Shown: positions 9,750-22,699, counted from the stretch's first letter. The stretch is DNA of 64,000 bases from Margaritispora aquatica (GCA_007644065.1 VJWN01000004.1:1922001-1986000), one strand, 5' to 3'. Translations and numbers: made by a program. The notes: generated from the letters alone by a model not told the origin.

Positions 9750-11934
9750 ATGGCAACAATATCCATACCACAGTCACCTCACCAGTTATCCAGTATGTCG
9801 ACCAGACGGATTCCCTTGTCAAGCAACCCCAATGCCGCCAATTCCCCTTTCCGCACAACCGGTGGGGTTGCGTCCAAACAAAAGCGATCCTATGCAAACC
9901 TGCAACGAGAGGAGTCTTATGGGCAACCACCACCAGCAAAGAAGCAGATGCTCGAGCACTCACAGCCTCTAAGGACACCACCCCGTCAACAATCTCACCT
10001 GTCTGCAGAAGGTCGAGTGTTTACCAGGAAGACAAATCCCTCGCAACAGAATGCTTTTGAACGGAAGTGTGTGGCGGCGCGAGAGAGACCGCAGCAAGTT
10101 GTTGCGAAGGCGGATAGAGCCTCGGAAGAGAGCTTGGAGATAATCAGAGCGTGGCAGAAGCATTACCGGAAGGTGTTCCCCAACTGCGTTTTTTATTTCG
10201 AGAGCGTGCCGGAGGACGTCCGTATCAAATACACGAAACAAGTTCTCGCTCTGGGAGCAGTAAGTAACACACCATTTATCCTCAGCTTGTTGTTTTGAAC
10301 ATCCACTTACATATCTCCAGAGAGAAGAAAAGTTCTTTTCCAACACAGTGACTCATGTGGTAACAACCAGAAATATTCCACCCGAGCAACCAGCTGCTGT
10401 TGTGGAAGCACCCGTCACATCGTCAACCCTCGATTCCAATTCACAAAACGGTCAGCCTCAAACTATCAATCCTTCTTTGCTCGACCGATCATCCGAGTCC
10501 ACGGGTCTCCAGTCAGAAGTAGCTGGGAAGAAATTCACATTCGAACCTCTAGGGGTAAAAAGAACTTCACACAATGATCATGAGTTGGATACCAGAAGAA
10601 CGCAAGCTCGAAATGATGTGTTGACAAAAGCCCGCTCGCTGGGGATGAAGATATGGGCGCTGGAGAAATTGCAACGCATGATGACGACCATGTTCGAAAC
10701 TGATACAGGATATCAGGTTGTCCATGGTCATAACACGAGAGCTAATTCAGCTCAAGGGTCTGTGGTGATCACAAAAGCAGCTCGAGAGGCAGATCTTTCT
10801 CAGTTGCTTCGCAACGAGCGAATCAATGGGCCGTCTGATCGAGATCCTACTGTTGCGACAAAGGAAATGAACATATTCAAGGGACCGTTTCTTTACATTC
10901 ATGATATCGATGAGAAACAGAAACCAATAATGGTCAGAGAGTATGCCAAGGTAGCACACAAGGAGGACGGAGATTGGCCTCAGTTCCGCAGTGTCGCGAA
11001 TGGTAAATGTCCATTTGTGGAAGAAGTCGACTACAACCGAAGAGAGGCAGAGAAGGAGAGAGAAGCAATACGGAGGCAACAGGAGAAGGAGAAATCTATG
11101 ATTCCAAGAACTCGTGCTGAATCTGCTCGTATGCAGCCACCCAAAGCTGTAATTGGTAAGCGAGCTTTATCGGAAATGGAGGAAGGGTCAAATCGGAATG
11201 TCACAGTTTCGACAAAGCAAGCAAACCCCTTTGCACCTTCCAAAAGCTCTTTCTCTGCCCGCATGGAACAGGACCCGTCATCTCGCGGTACTTCAAACCA
11301 GAACGCGTTCGTTAGCCGGGCCGCTGGAGGTCGTCTATTTGCTGGTGAACCAGTCGCATCGGGAATCCAACAATCCAACATCACGTCGGCTATTCGCTCT
11401 ACGATGGTGTCATCTACGGCAGCTCAGCCTGGTGCTAAGGCTGGGACAAGCAAAGAGGTTCATGGACTGCAGAGAAAACTTTTGGAAAAGAACAGTGGCG
11501 GTCCTGGCTCATTTGGATTAGCCAGCTCTCATCGCATGACCGATATCAGCGCTGCAACTAGAGAAGACTCTGTTTCTCGGACGTTGAGACGGGGTCAAGA
11601 GAAACTTGGCTTGATTGAGGAAGACAACGATCAATCAGAGATTGAGGAGAGGACGAAGAGAGTCGAAGTCGTTCGCAAGTCCAGGTCTACTGAGCAGCGC
11701 AAGAAAAGGGATCCAAAGCCTGGCTATTGTGAGAATTGCCAGGACAAATTTGATGACTTTGAAGAGGTATGTTATGCGAAGATTTTTAACTTATTCCTGC
11801 TAACTGATTCATAGCATGTTCTTTCTCGTAAGCACCGCAAGTTCGCCGAAAAGCTGGATAACTGGAAGGAGCTCGATGCCTTACTACAACAATTGGCACG
11901 ACCTCTCCGACGAACAGACGATGATGATTACTGA
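9750..11934 (+). CDS. DBF4: DBF4/Dfp1-type regulatory subunit of Cdc7 kinase
   Basis: Activator of the Cdc7 kinase that phosphorylates MCM helicase to fire replication origins. Exons 9750-10259, 10321-11766 and 11815-11934 give 691 residues. Motif N (BRCT-like) spans about residues 140-195, from VFPNCVFYFESVPEDVRIKY across the first splice to FSNTVTHVVTTRNIP. Motif M is NIFKGPFLYIHDIDEKQKP near residue 370, followed by MVREYAK. Motif C is a CCHH zinc finger: KPGYCENCQDKFDDFEE in exon 2 and HVLSRKHRKFA in exon 3, so the last intron splits the finger. The linker is basic and low-complexity (REAEKEREAIRRQQEKEK). The short last exon and its acidic DDDDY end lie outside any long ORF but complete the zinc finger. 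Confidence 0.93.
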
Positions 11935-14900
11935 ACATCCCGACTTTCAATGCCTCGATTTCCAATACCCTCGATTTCTAATTTAAACCTCTCTACAAAC
12001 AACCCTAATGCCCCTCAAGATCTATACGTATCACGAGATCAAAACTTGCATCATTTCTTCGGCGTACTGGGGACAAGGATGGAGAATGACAATTCTTCTA
12101 GGTGTTTTGTTTTTTTGAACTTTCTCTTCTACTTTGCAACTATACCAAGGAGCTTTCTTTGACGCATTTCAGCCTGGCTTGTGTGCATATTCAGGGACTC
12201 GCGGAGCCAACAAATCTTTTTTGGTGGGTGCATATACATGGGCGTCGGTCGTCGTCTGCTTCATTGGCCAGCCATTGTTTGAGTGTTTGAGGATATCAGT
12301 TGTTCATAGGAGGGTTGCCAGCTCAGATAAGAAGATTTTTGTACGGATTGCAATGGTGCCGCTTGTAGGAGAGTTTAAGGGCTTTGGCTTTTTCTGCTCT
12401 TTGTATTGTTGGTTGTGTATGGGCTTGGGATGGGGCTTTGGATGGGAAGAGCTAATTGATGGTGGTTTCTTCGGTTGTAGATAGACCTGTGTTCTGTCAC
12501 AGGAATCACTTGCGTACCAGCGTACCAATCAATAGAAAGCATTAACAAATTACCCTTTTCTTTCCGCAAGTCATGTATGTATGACATGGTCTAATGCATG
12601 TATAATAGTAAGTAGTAAACCCATCGACCTTTGTCCCCAGATCACATACGGTCACTAGTACAAATCTATCCCACCAAGCTTTCTTCTTTGATCAACCAAT
12701 CAATCATTAGCTGACCGCTGCCGACCTTGCACTATTTCGGTCTCGCGATATTCGATAGATAGCCGAGCGGCTACATCCGTTGTCACTTATGAGTTGGCCG
12801 TGCATTGAGCCTGCGGAGACGGAGACCTTCCTTCGGTCTTGCATGCAGTAGTCTTGTATTGGTGGAGATCGCTGGATTGACGGTGGCTTGGGTTGTATCG
12901 TGGGGTGAGGGATGTGAGAGAGGTGAGAGAGGTGGTAAGGCAGTACAGTACAGTAAGGCGACGGAAGGAAGCAAGGGATCGATCGATCGAGAGGACAGGC
13001 TGGCGAGCGCATGGTAGCAGCGGCTGTGGCATAAGGCATGTAAGGGATTAGTAGGCGGGTGTTATAGCGTCTATGTGGCAGGAGAGAATGGCGGAAGATT
13101 TCTCCAGTTGCATTTTGTGTTAGAAGGACGTAGATGTGTTTGATTTCGTTCAAGGAGAGATATATGTATTGGGCATTGGGTGTGTAGGAGGAGGAACCAC
13201 ATAGCTTAGAACTGATGCAGATGCGGCGTGTGGAGAAGATCTGAGGGGAGGGAAATGCGGTATCTTGGAATGTATCGTTGTTCTTACCGCTTGGTATTTC
13301 AATTTTGTGTTTGTGTATTTGAATTTTACTTTAAACGGGAGCCAGAGAGGACGAAAGTATCGCTTACTGTCGAGACATAAGTAAAGGTCGAAAGACAACC
13401 TCATTTGATACTTAACGTCAATATCAAGGAAGACCTCTATTCCACAAAAAAAGAAAATAACAATCAAACTGTGATTATTTCGGGATTATTATCATTTTTC
13501 AAAATCTAAAATCTCACACAAACTTTTCCTCTTGAGCCTAAACATGTCTCGCTAACAGGTGTGTACCCAGCAGCACCCAGCCTCTGAATATCATCTTAGA
13601 GTATAAATAAGGTCCTTACCATTTGGTTGTGATGGTTTGAGAGTAGAGACTCTGTGGTTGATAAAGATTGCCACTTTAGCTGCTGGTATATCTCACTTTA
13701 GCGTCAGATATGTTACAATCAGTGTGACTTATTAGATTCAAGCGCGGTATTCCTATTGTCGCTTGACGCCAGATTTGGTGTTTTGACGCGAGATTGGATT
13801 TCTAGTCGTTTTCATATCTGATTACTTGTATAAGGCAAGTGGGAGTCGCTTGATTATTAGTCTACTTGTTTTTGAGAAAACGTATGAAACATGGTTTAAG
13901 GTCACTTATCTGCTTTGTGTGAATTCTAAGCCTACTACTAAATTCTTGAGGCACTTAGTTTACCACCTTTAGCAAGGAAACTGACTCTGATTGTGATTTT
14001 GGAAGAACCTGTATTGTCTTCATGGCTTAGTGCTCAAAAATCGCAACCAACGCCTACCATTGCAGCCAAAATTACAGAGACAATGCTAATACTTGACATA
14101 TCTAATTTCCTATGTTCGTGTTTATGGATTATAACATCAGGTTGTATTCTGAACACTGATACTTCGAATACGGCGAAACAAGCCGCTTAAAATAAAATAC
14201 ACTAAAAGTTCCCAAAATATTCTATTGGCGTGCCGAATTGTTTTGCATGTTTCTTGCAAGTGCATATCAATACATTAAGTTCGTATACTATGGAGGAGAT
14301 AAAGAAATAGGAACTCCCCTCTTTCAAGTCTTCTGCAGTTTTCTCGTAGTCGAGGTGTAGATTATCCTCGGAAGTAAGAATAAAAACAAACTCCCGCGCC
14401 TCGTCCAAAGTTCCAACAAATAAAATCTGTCACCCAAAACGAGACATCTTGCACTTTCATCTCAATGCAGAATTTTGATGCTGTTCCGACCTCCGAGTCG
14501 TGTACCGACGAGACTGTCCCAACCACTTGGTAAAACACCCCGCATTCCAAACATCTGGATTGCAACCGACAACCAACATATCCCGTTTCCAAGCACAGAT
14601 ATAAAAGCAAATTAGACTTTGTTCTTTCTGCATGCCCCTACATAAGTTTTCGCACTCGGCTCCAAGAACATCACTGACCATGAGTTTTCGTTGGTGGCGT
14701 AATAGGGGTCCAGTAACCACTTACCGAGAAATGTCAAAGCGGCCGTATAGTAGATTAGCTCTATAGGTACGTACCTCCTTTATATATGTGCTTTTGTTAT
14801 TTCAACACGGCACAGCAAGCGATGGATGTGGCAGAGACAACGACCAGGCTACAGAGCTCTGAAATGGGTTTGGCGCTGTGCGGAGGTGGCGTGAACTGGT

Positions 14901-15518
14901 CGGTCGGCGGGCAACTGGCAAGGAGGCATGACACGGAACTGCCGACAGTGATGTTTGTTCTGGAAGGGCCTGGGGAAGGAATGGAGAAAGGGTATACCTG
15001 GATGCGGAATGCGGATAGGGGAGTGAGAGGTAAGAAACGGGTCCTCGAAAGGCTCGGGGAGTGAGGGAAGAAAGTCGAGTTGCTGGACACTTGGAACGGC
15101 TTTGTTGGGTTGGCGTGAGATCGTCGGAAGAGGATGCACGATGGATCGGGTGGGAGATTTGGAACACTGGAATCTCGACTTGCGGAAACTGAGCAGTCAC
15201 TTTTGCATGCAGACAAAAAACAAGTCTGCTGGAACAAACGTTCCGGTTGCTGGAAGATGGATGTGATTGTGATGTGATGAGATGTTCGGAGATGTAAAAT
15301 CATAAGCTATGCAGGTACGCGGATTTTGTGCTCAAGACTTTGGGATAGTATTTCCTCTTAGAGCTGCCTCTGCATGCCCCTGAGTAGGAATATCGTGGGG
15401 AAAACAGTAAAGCAAATAAGCGTGCATTTGGCTGAGAGACAGATGGCTTGATGCTTCGGTCGGGGAAGAGAAGCCGGCTGAAGAGGAAAGCTGCCGACAT
15501 ACAACTCCCCTTATTTCT

Positions 15519-15588
15519 CGGCTGGTAAGACTGGCCGGCCTGTATGACTCGTCCGTTGTACGACTGGTCGGCTTGTAAGACTAGTTTG
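15519..15588 (+). repeat. Imperfect short tandem repeat, about 17-18 bp unit
   Basis: Four degenerate copies of a unit close to CGGCTTGTAAGACTGGT occur in a row, with variants such as CGGCTGGTAAGACTGGC and CGGCCTGTATGACTCGTC. The copies differ by several bases. Function unknown. Confidence 0.55.
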
Positions 15589-16332
15589 ACTTTGGTCTCT
15601 GTACGGAGGTAGGTTTATACAAAGACAAGCCTTCTTGCTCTGATAAGTCGGCACGGAGATTTTCCATCTTGACTCTCAGTCTCGGGCCGGCCAAGCTAAT
15701 AATATCTTGTCTTTTTTCGTGATGTGGGCCTGTGGCTGTCATTTCGGTGCAAGCATGGGATAGGGCAGTTGAAATTTATTATTTCCGTCCAGTATTGAGT
15801 AAGGTGAAACATCCAGGGTGTGTCTCATCTACGCTGCCGATGGCTTCACCAGAACAGCTTCATGAGAAGTCAAAATTGCAGATCGGCAAACGATTTTCGC
15901 CATGTTTTATCCACAGAAAAAATAATGGATTCTTGCAAGATCGATGCGAGCACGTAAAATTTATGATACAGTAGACTTGAGAGAGACACTGCGGCGCTTG
16001 ATGTTCTTTGGAAAATCTGGTGTCACTTGTCACAGATGGGGAAGAGGCGTCCTGTCTTGCGGAACCTAGTGCTCGTGATCATGACCCCAGCTGCTGAAAT
16101 AGCGAATTATCGAATGGCAAGGCGTTTCTTTATCTTCAGGAACACAGTTGCTGGGACTGATTGGAGAAAATCAAAAGGGGAGAACTCTGTAAGGGGTTTG
16201 GCCTTTGATGCCCCTGAAGAACTCTATTGACAGGCTGAAGCTTTTAAGAATTGGAATGCTTCGACTTCACGTGGACTTGTAGCAATGTACCTTTCCCTAC
16301 CGACTCGCAAACAGCATGGGCTTAATTATGAT

Positions 16333-16367
16333 ACGACACGACACGACACGACACGACAACGACACGG
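16333..16367 (+). repeat. ACGAC microsatellite
   Basis: About six copies of ACGAC in tandem, with one slip near the end. Simple pentanucleotide repeat in non-coding DNA. Confidence 0.85.
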
Positions 16368-16787
16368 CAGTAGGCGAGCAATATATGTGTTAATTAAGCG
16401 AGTTACTGGTGATGTCTGAGAAGACATGCGGAATGCGTCTCTTAACTAGGCATAATGAATGACAATCACTATGGTGAGTGGTATGGAACATTTATAGACA
16501 TGCTCGTTCTATAAGATGACTTCAGGTTGTGGTGAACAACTTCATGTGGGTGTTATTCGTGTTTTCACAGTCTCTTCTAGCCTTTTAGCCCTGAACATTT
16601 GACTTCGGTTTACCTCGGGGGTAAAATGGCTTCACCTATCAAATGATCAGACTAAAGCTTACCCACTCCACTCCAGGCTGTTTGCCATGCTTTTCCCATG
16701 TGCGATGCTGATTGTCCACCCTGCACGCCCTGGTCCAAAGAAACTCCAAAGACTCCAAGAGTCCCAGAACAACATGACAAGCCACAA

Positions 16788-16812
16788 CCCCCCCCCCCCC
16801 CCCCCCCCCCCC
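16788..16812 (+). repeat. Homopolymer run of 25 C
   Basis: Uninterrupted C tract (G on the other strand) directly read in the sequence. Length is prone to slippage and to sequencing error. ORFs crossing it on the minus strand encode an artificial poly-Gly. Confidence 0.95.
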
Positions 16813-17563
16813 GAATCGCGTACTTCTGCCCTGTACGGAGGTATGATCATGCCTAAGAATTCAGAAGACATGCCTGCTCTGAGATTGCTGGAAGGTTTGG
16901 TCTGCTGCAAATGGATGATTGTCTCTTTTTGCCCCTCTTTTTGCTGAGGAATGTCCCCTTGGTCAATATAGGGTACCCTGTCTATCGCCAGCGGAGCTTT
17001 ATTGACTGCCATGTCACTTGGTTTCGCATGCCCGCAGCCGTCTTGAACCTTTGAACCTTTGAACCTCTAGTAACTTTATGAACTGACCGCCTTGCATACG
17101 CAAAGTCTCATCAACTACTTCAACCACACAATTGAGTTGGCCTGGTCTCAGACAGACAGAGAAAAACACACCGAAAAGCTCCCCTTTGTCTTGACAGTTC
17201 AACTTGAACCATGCCGACGCCGCCAAAAGGAATTTAGAAGCAGTCCAACGTTGCCACTTGATTACAACCCGTCGAGAACGCTGCATCTCTATCGGTACCG
17301 ATAAGTGGAGCAGATTTGGAAGTGGGAGAGACCGGATTCTCAGCCAGGACAATTCACCTCTACAACATAGGAAAAGGCTTTCGTAATAGGCACCACAATC
17401 ACCAGGAAATTTTAAAGAAGGCTAGAAAATCAGCTGTCGAAGATACGCTGCATGAGAGAGAGTTCTGCCAGCGGCTTGCCAACAGGCACATTCTCTCCAT
17501 CTGATCTGGCGACGAATTCTACATCACCACCTTTCAGTCATTCCTTTGACGAAGACAGCGCCA

Positions 17564-19563
17564 ATGGGTAACAGCCAGGGCAAAGAGACGTCCTTTGACG
17601 GTGAGGGTATGTGCAGCTTCCCGCCCACAATGGCAATTCGGGCACCATACCAAGAACAATTGGCAATTGCACAAGCCACCTGCTTCTAGAATCATGCGCT
17701 GACAGCTAATTGTGCTCTCAGTGAATCTCAATCACTTCAGGCTTCTGCGAGTTGTCGGGAAGGGAGCATTTGGTAAAGTGCGGATTGTGGAGAGGAAAGA
17801 TACAGGTGGGTTTGGCTTTGCAGAACTCGAAATGATCGGGTGAGAGTGTACTGATTCTCGACATAGGCTTGACGTTTGCCCTGAAGTATATTCGAAAAGA
17901 TGAAGTGGTTCGCTCAGAGAGCGTGCGGAACATTCTACGAGAGCGGCGGATGCTAGAAAACTTGAACTACCAGTTCATCTGCAATCTGCGTTACAGCTTC
18001 CAGGACATAGAGTACATGTAAGCAAGCTATTTCCTTATCTAGAATTTTGCTAAGTGATTTAGGTATCTGGTAGTAGATTTGATGAGTGGTGGTGATCTAC
18101 GATTTCACATATCCAGGAAAACTTTCACCGAGGAGGCTGTTCGGTTTTGGATTGCTGAGCTGGGTTGTGCTTTACGATATATCCATTCCAAAGGCATCAT
18201 ACACAGAGATATCAAGCCAGACAACGTGCTGCTAGATTCGGAAGGACATATCCATCTGGCAGATTTCAATGTAGCTTCAGATTTTACACCAGGCAAGCCT
18301 TTAACAAGTAAATCTGGAACACTTGCATATTTAGCTCCTGAGGTATACAAAGGCACTGGGTATTCTTCTGGTGCTGATTGGTGGTCACTTGGTGTTCTTA
18401 TGTACGAGGCAATATACAATAAGGCACGTTTGAAAGATCTCCTACAATGTCTGCATGCTAACAATTCAACAGAGACCATTTGAGGGTAGTACCCAGACGA
18501 CTCTCGCAGTTCAAATCACCAAAGCCAGCCCTAAGTTCCCAGTTACAGATCCTCCAGTCTCAATGGTCTGTCTGCATGCTATCAGCTCAGCTCTTGAGGA
18601 GGATCCAGCAAAGCGCATGGGCTCTGCTGGTTTCCATACTTTCACCGACAACCCTTTCTTCCGTGCAATTGATTTTGAGGCCCTCGAGAGAAAAGAGGTG
18701 GAACCTGTCTTTGTACCATCCGCCGAGAAGACAAATTTTGATGCTACCTACGACCTCGAAGAATTGCTTCTTGAGGAAGCGCCATTGGAAGCAAGAGCAC
18801 GTCGCCAGAAGCCAAGAGAGCCCCTCAAGGATGATGCTACAGTCAAGGAGATACGAGAGGACGAATTATACAAATTGATCGAGGCTCAATTCACGCAATA
18901 CGACTACACAACTGAAGCGTATGGTTATCCCAAAAACTCTATACGCTGCATCTGCTAATAATCTTCAGGCTTGCGAGATACGTAGAAGCCATCGATGGAC
19001 ATGCACAAAATCCAGGCCCGTCAAATGAGTGGTCTCAGCCTCCGCCAATTCCAGAAGGTTCAACTCTGGCAAAGACTATTAGTCGAAGTAGCACATCGAA
19101 GCGAAGAATAAATACTAGATCCCAGCCTTCTTCACCTTCTGGTTCTCCTCCAATGCCATCTAGTCGGCCACCGATGCCTCCGAACCAGCTTTCTCAGGGA
19201 TCCATGAATGGTCGACCAGCTGGATATCGCCCAACACAGAACATGAACTCACAATCCGCGCCAGGTCAACCACTGTCTCCTTATCAAGCGTCGTACAGCC
19301 GGTCACACAGACCAACAGGTACAAGGAAAGAATCTATGGGAGGGGGCATGCAAGTTGTTCTTGGTGAGACAGGTAGTTGGTCAGAACTCGCCAAACACGA
19401 TACGACACTACCAGCCGATGCGAAACTCGAAGCTACTGCCAAACCGACTGGTATGCTTTCATTCTTGGGGCGGAAGAAAGGCCGTGGACACAGTCCAAAG
19501 CCGCAGGAGAGAGGAATCTTGGGTAAGGAAGGAGCCAGAGTGGTCATCAGTTCCGGTGACTGA
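17564..19563 (+). CDS. YANK-type (STK32-like) AGC serine/threonine kinase
   Basis: Protein kinase of the YANK/STK32 group. Six exons, 17564-17606, 17722-17805, 17867-18017, 18063-18423, 18473-18918 and 18969-19563, join in frame to 559 residues. The start gives MGNSQGKE, a possible N-myristoylation signal. Kinase motifs are VGKGAFGKV, FALKYI, IIHRDIKPDNVLL, HLADFNVAS, GTLAYLAPEVY and DWWSLGVLMY. The metal motif is DFN in place of DFG, a hallmark of this family. Intron 4 (18424-18472) starts with GC instead of GT; the exon edge AAG|GCACGT and a perfect TGCTAAC branch site support it. The C-terminal 200 residues are Ser/Pro-rich and disordered. An alternative 3' end is possible: a GTAAGG donor near 19524 and a TTTTAG acceptor near 19607 would replace the last 13 residues by a longer tail ending near 19752. 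Confidence 0.9.
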
Positions 19564-20504
19564 TCCGTCCGGGAGCCTCTGCTGATCTGGGCGACCCTTT
19601 TAGGCCATGGAGAGAAATCTAAGCGAAAAGCTTGGGGTGGGAAGAAGGACAAGGTCTGCAAGCCAGGCATCATGTCGGAGAGCGCCAGTGGCAGGAGGAT
19701 TCCCGATTCCGCTTTCAGCTTATCCAAGGTCGACATTTGTAAGACGTGGTAGGTTGCTCAGGTCAAGCAACAGGCGAAAGACTAGCGCAACATTTGGGGA
19801 TGTGAGTGATGCGTGCAGGTTTTGGGTGTGGTTTTTGTGCATGGCGTGGATACATATTGGGACTTCGCGAATGCGAATAGGTCATCTGTTTGGAGTTTGT
19901 AGCTAATTTTCCATGTCATTATTCTCGGACGAGAATGCAAGAGCTCTGGGCATCATGGATGGATTTTATGGGCGAGGGAGAGTTTTTAGAGTCTGCCTAG
20001 GTGGGGACGATGAGATACCACGGGATTGCTGCACACAGCGATCTGGCTTGTAGATATGATACCAATACTACTCTCTGTAGAGACTCAACTCTACCTTTGT
20101 ACTGAATCAGTGGAGGGAGTTATGATCGCAACGAGTCTTGAAAGTTTGGCTCCTCGAGTGAGGGCTCCAAAGTTCTAGTCGACATTATGGTGCCCAATTT
20201 AGGGATTTAAAAGCCTTTCCAACTTGTTGACCTACAGCGGTTTTTTCTTACGAACGAGTGATATTGCAGATTTTTGCATGAAGATATTGCTAGTTTGCTG
20301 CTGTTGAGTTATAATCTATGACTCTTCTAGAACCTGTGCTATGCTTATACTTGGCGGAAGTTCTTACGGTATATTCAAACTCGCCAGGGCACCAGGGCTC
20401 TTGGATGAAGTGCCATGCATGTTTGGACACCCGACCTCCTAAGGTTTTCATTAGCGACGACCACCTCACTAGCCTCAGCTGCATACAATCGCCCTCCTAC
20501 CAGA
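19564..20504. other. Intergenic region kinase / HET gene
   Basis: Contains the kinase 3' UTR or its alternative last exon (to about 19752) and the promoter of the HET gene. An in-frame upstream ATG at 20415 would add 30 residues to the HET protein. Confidence 0.4.
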
Positions 20505-22699
20505 ATGCTTTGTAAATACTGCAGTGGAATTACTCCTCTATTTTCGGCTGCTATAACAGCACACAATTCTGAATTGGGATACGATAAGCTACCAGTACCA
20601 CACTATGACAGCTTTGCCGGGTTGCAGGTGTCAGCAGCTGAAGGGTGCAAGATGTGCACCCTTTTGTACGAAGATATCTCGCCGACAATAGATACAGATG
20701 CAGCGAGGTTCACAGAGAAGATAGATTTTGACCTCAGTCTTGAGACTGACGACACTTGCGGGACACCGAAGGTACGACGCATGGTCTGGATATGCTACAT
20801 TGCAAGCCAGGACAGACGTCCTTTTGGAAGTGTCACAATTTGTTCTCTTTTAGGTAAATTGTGTGTTGCTCATGTGTTTTGAGCCTTTGAAATTTTATGC
20901 AGTGTTGCTCACTCTCTCCTGTTTTGGACTGACAATATGCAGACCGTCGTTTTCCAGAAGCAGAGTCGCTCTTGTATTCAAAAGAAAAGAATGAAGATCC
21001 GTGTTCCGAGGTCGCCATTGGAGTTATTCAGGACTGGATCTCGACTTGTATCTTGAAACATAAGACCTGCCAACGAGACGCTATTAATGCCCCGACAATG
21101 CCAACTCGAGTTATTGATGTTGGTACCAATGATACATCGGTACCTTACTTGCTTGTGACGAATGGGAGAAAAGGAGAGTACGCCGCTTTCAGTCATGTGG
21201 TAAGCACATTGACCTGCATCAACGCAAGCTCGTTTATACTTTAACTCTACAGTATCAAATGCTAACAGATGCTTCTGTAGTGGGGCCGTAGAGTTCCAGT
21301 CAGGACAGTGAAGGAAAATTTAGGCAGGCATTTGAAAGCGCTCCCCACTGAGACACTTCCAAGGTCGTTTGCGGATGCAATAAGAGTTACCAAAACTCTT
21401 GGCCTTCGCTATCTTTGGATTGATGCATTATGTATTGTTCAAGACTCCACAGAAGACTGGGCGTTTGAGTGCACAAAGATGAGCAAAGTATACAGTGACG
21501 CCTATGTTACTATTGCCGCTCCAGATACATCTGGATGCGAAGAGGGATTTCTGCATAATCGAACACGTCCTCGACTTAGTCTCAATATGCCTTATATTGA
21601 TGCTACGGGTATTAAACGCGGTGAAGTAGGATTCCGACAGTTGTCAGGTAAGATCTCAGCTAACATATTTTAATCTGGGTCGCTGCTGAAATGGCACACA
21701 GCTGAGCAATCGTTTGTTGGACAAAGATCGATCCTCCACTGTCGTGGGTGGACTCTTCAGGAACAGCTCATGTCCAGAAGGCTCGTTTACTTTGGAGCAT
21801 CCCAGAACTATTGGGAATGTTTCGGAACTAGTAGAGAAGAGAGATATAGCCACGCAGTGTGTGCTACATCTAGTCTCAAGACAGCTTTTCGACCGCATGG
21901 AAGCATCTCAGCTCGAACATGGTTTGGGGTTGTGGAGGACTATTCCGATCGAAATCTCACCTACTCAGCAGATAAATTCCCAGCTCTGTCCGCCCTTGCT
22001 AAACTGTATCACACAGCCAACCATGATAGGTATCTAGCGGGTTTGTGGGAGAAGGATCTCATTGCCGGACTTGCCTGGTATGGGTATTCCTTGAGTGAAA
22101 AAGTTGATATGGTGGATGGTGCCTACCGAGCTCCTTCGTGGTCTTGGGCCTCGATTGAACGCTGGGTAACGTTTGACTGGCAAGAAAACTGTGCCCAGCA
22201 TGCCTCGCTTCTATCGTCTGTTGTGAAACTGAGATCGATTGACCCCTTTGGGGCCATCGACTTTGCATCCATCACCTTGCGAGCTCGCTTAAAAGAAATA
22301 CTTCTAATATCCGAAAAAGAGGGGGAGGAAGAGGAAGAGGAAGAGGAAAAGGAAGAGGGCGTTGCTATTACTGCGACCTGCCGAGTGCGAATTCTCACAA
22401 CACCATCGGAGCATTGCAAGTTCCACAATCTTAGACTTGATAGGTATATTCCTGCCTCGTTCTCGCCTGGAATATCTCCTGTCAAATATTTCTGCTTAGA
22501 ACTTTCCACCTCCACATATGGGGATCTGAGTGATGCCACAAGCTCCTGTTACAAGTACACTCCTTGTCTTGTCGTGGAGCGTATCGCACTGGGTGAGCGC
22601 ATGGGAAATTATCGGAGAGTTGGATTTGTGGGCTTGAAAGCTGATGTGGCATCTGTATGGTTCGAGGATAGAGACTTGATGGATATTACCCTTGTGTGA
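20505..22699 (+). CDS. HET-domain (heterokaryon incompatibility) protein
   Basis: Protein of the HET family, whose members mediate non-self recognition and regulated cell death in filamentous fungi; the partner is unknown here. Exons 20505-20853, 20943-21199, 21281-21647 and 21702-22699 join in frame to 656 residues. The start was set at 20505 because it gives MLCKYC, a frequent HET-protein N-terminus with a CxxC pair, followed by GCKMCTLL; 20415 is an in-frame alternative. The three HET blocks are visible: EYAAFSHVWG across the second splice, FADAIRVTKTLGLRYLWIDA then LCIVQDS, and CRGWTLQEQLMSRRLVYFG. An acidic low-complexity run of Glu lies near residue 520 (around 22318-22350). No NACHT, ankyrin or other added domain is seen. 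Confidence 0.9.

Larger units (their letters stand above)
11935..17563. other. Gene-poor region, 5.6 kb
   Basis: No coding region I can support. Small ORFs here (for example 12134-12484 plus, 12707-13153 minus, 14786-15064 plus, 14797-15303 minus) overlap each other on opposite strands and lack recognisable motifs or credible splice partners. The section 13.3-14.3 kb is AT-rich. Several simple repeats are listed separately. 17.0-17.56 kb is the likely promoter and 5' UTR of the kinase gene. Confidence 0.45.

Noticed and set aside
14797..15303. 168-codon minus-strand ORF
   Set aside because: Overlaps an opposite-strand ORF, Ser/Pro-rich, no domain.
16333..16812. Repeats considered as part of a CRISPR array or centromeric satellite
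   Set aside because: The repeats are short simple-sequence tracts without spacers or long units; CRISPR is not expected in a fungus.
16659..17012. 117-codon minus-strand ORF
   Set aside because: It runs through the 25-C homopolymer, producing artificial poly-Gly; no similarity seen.
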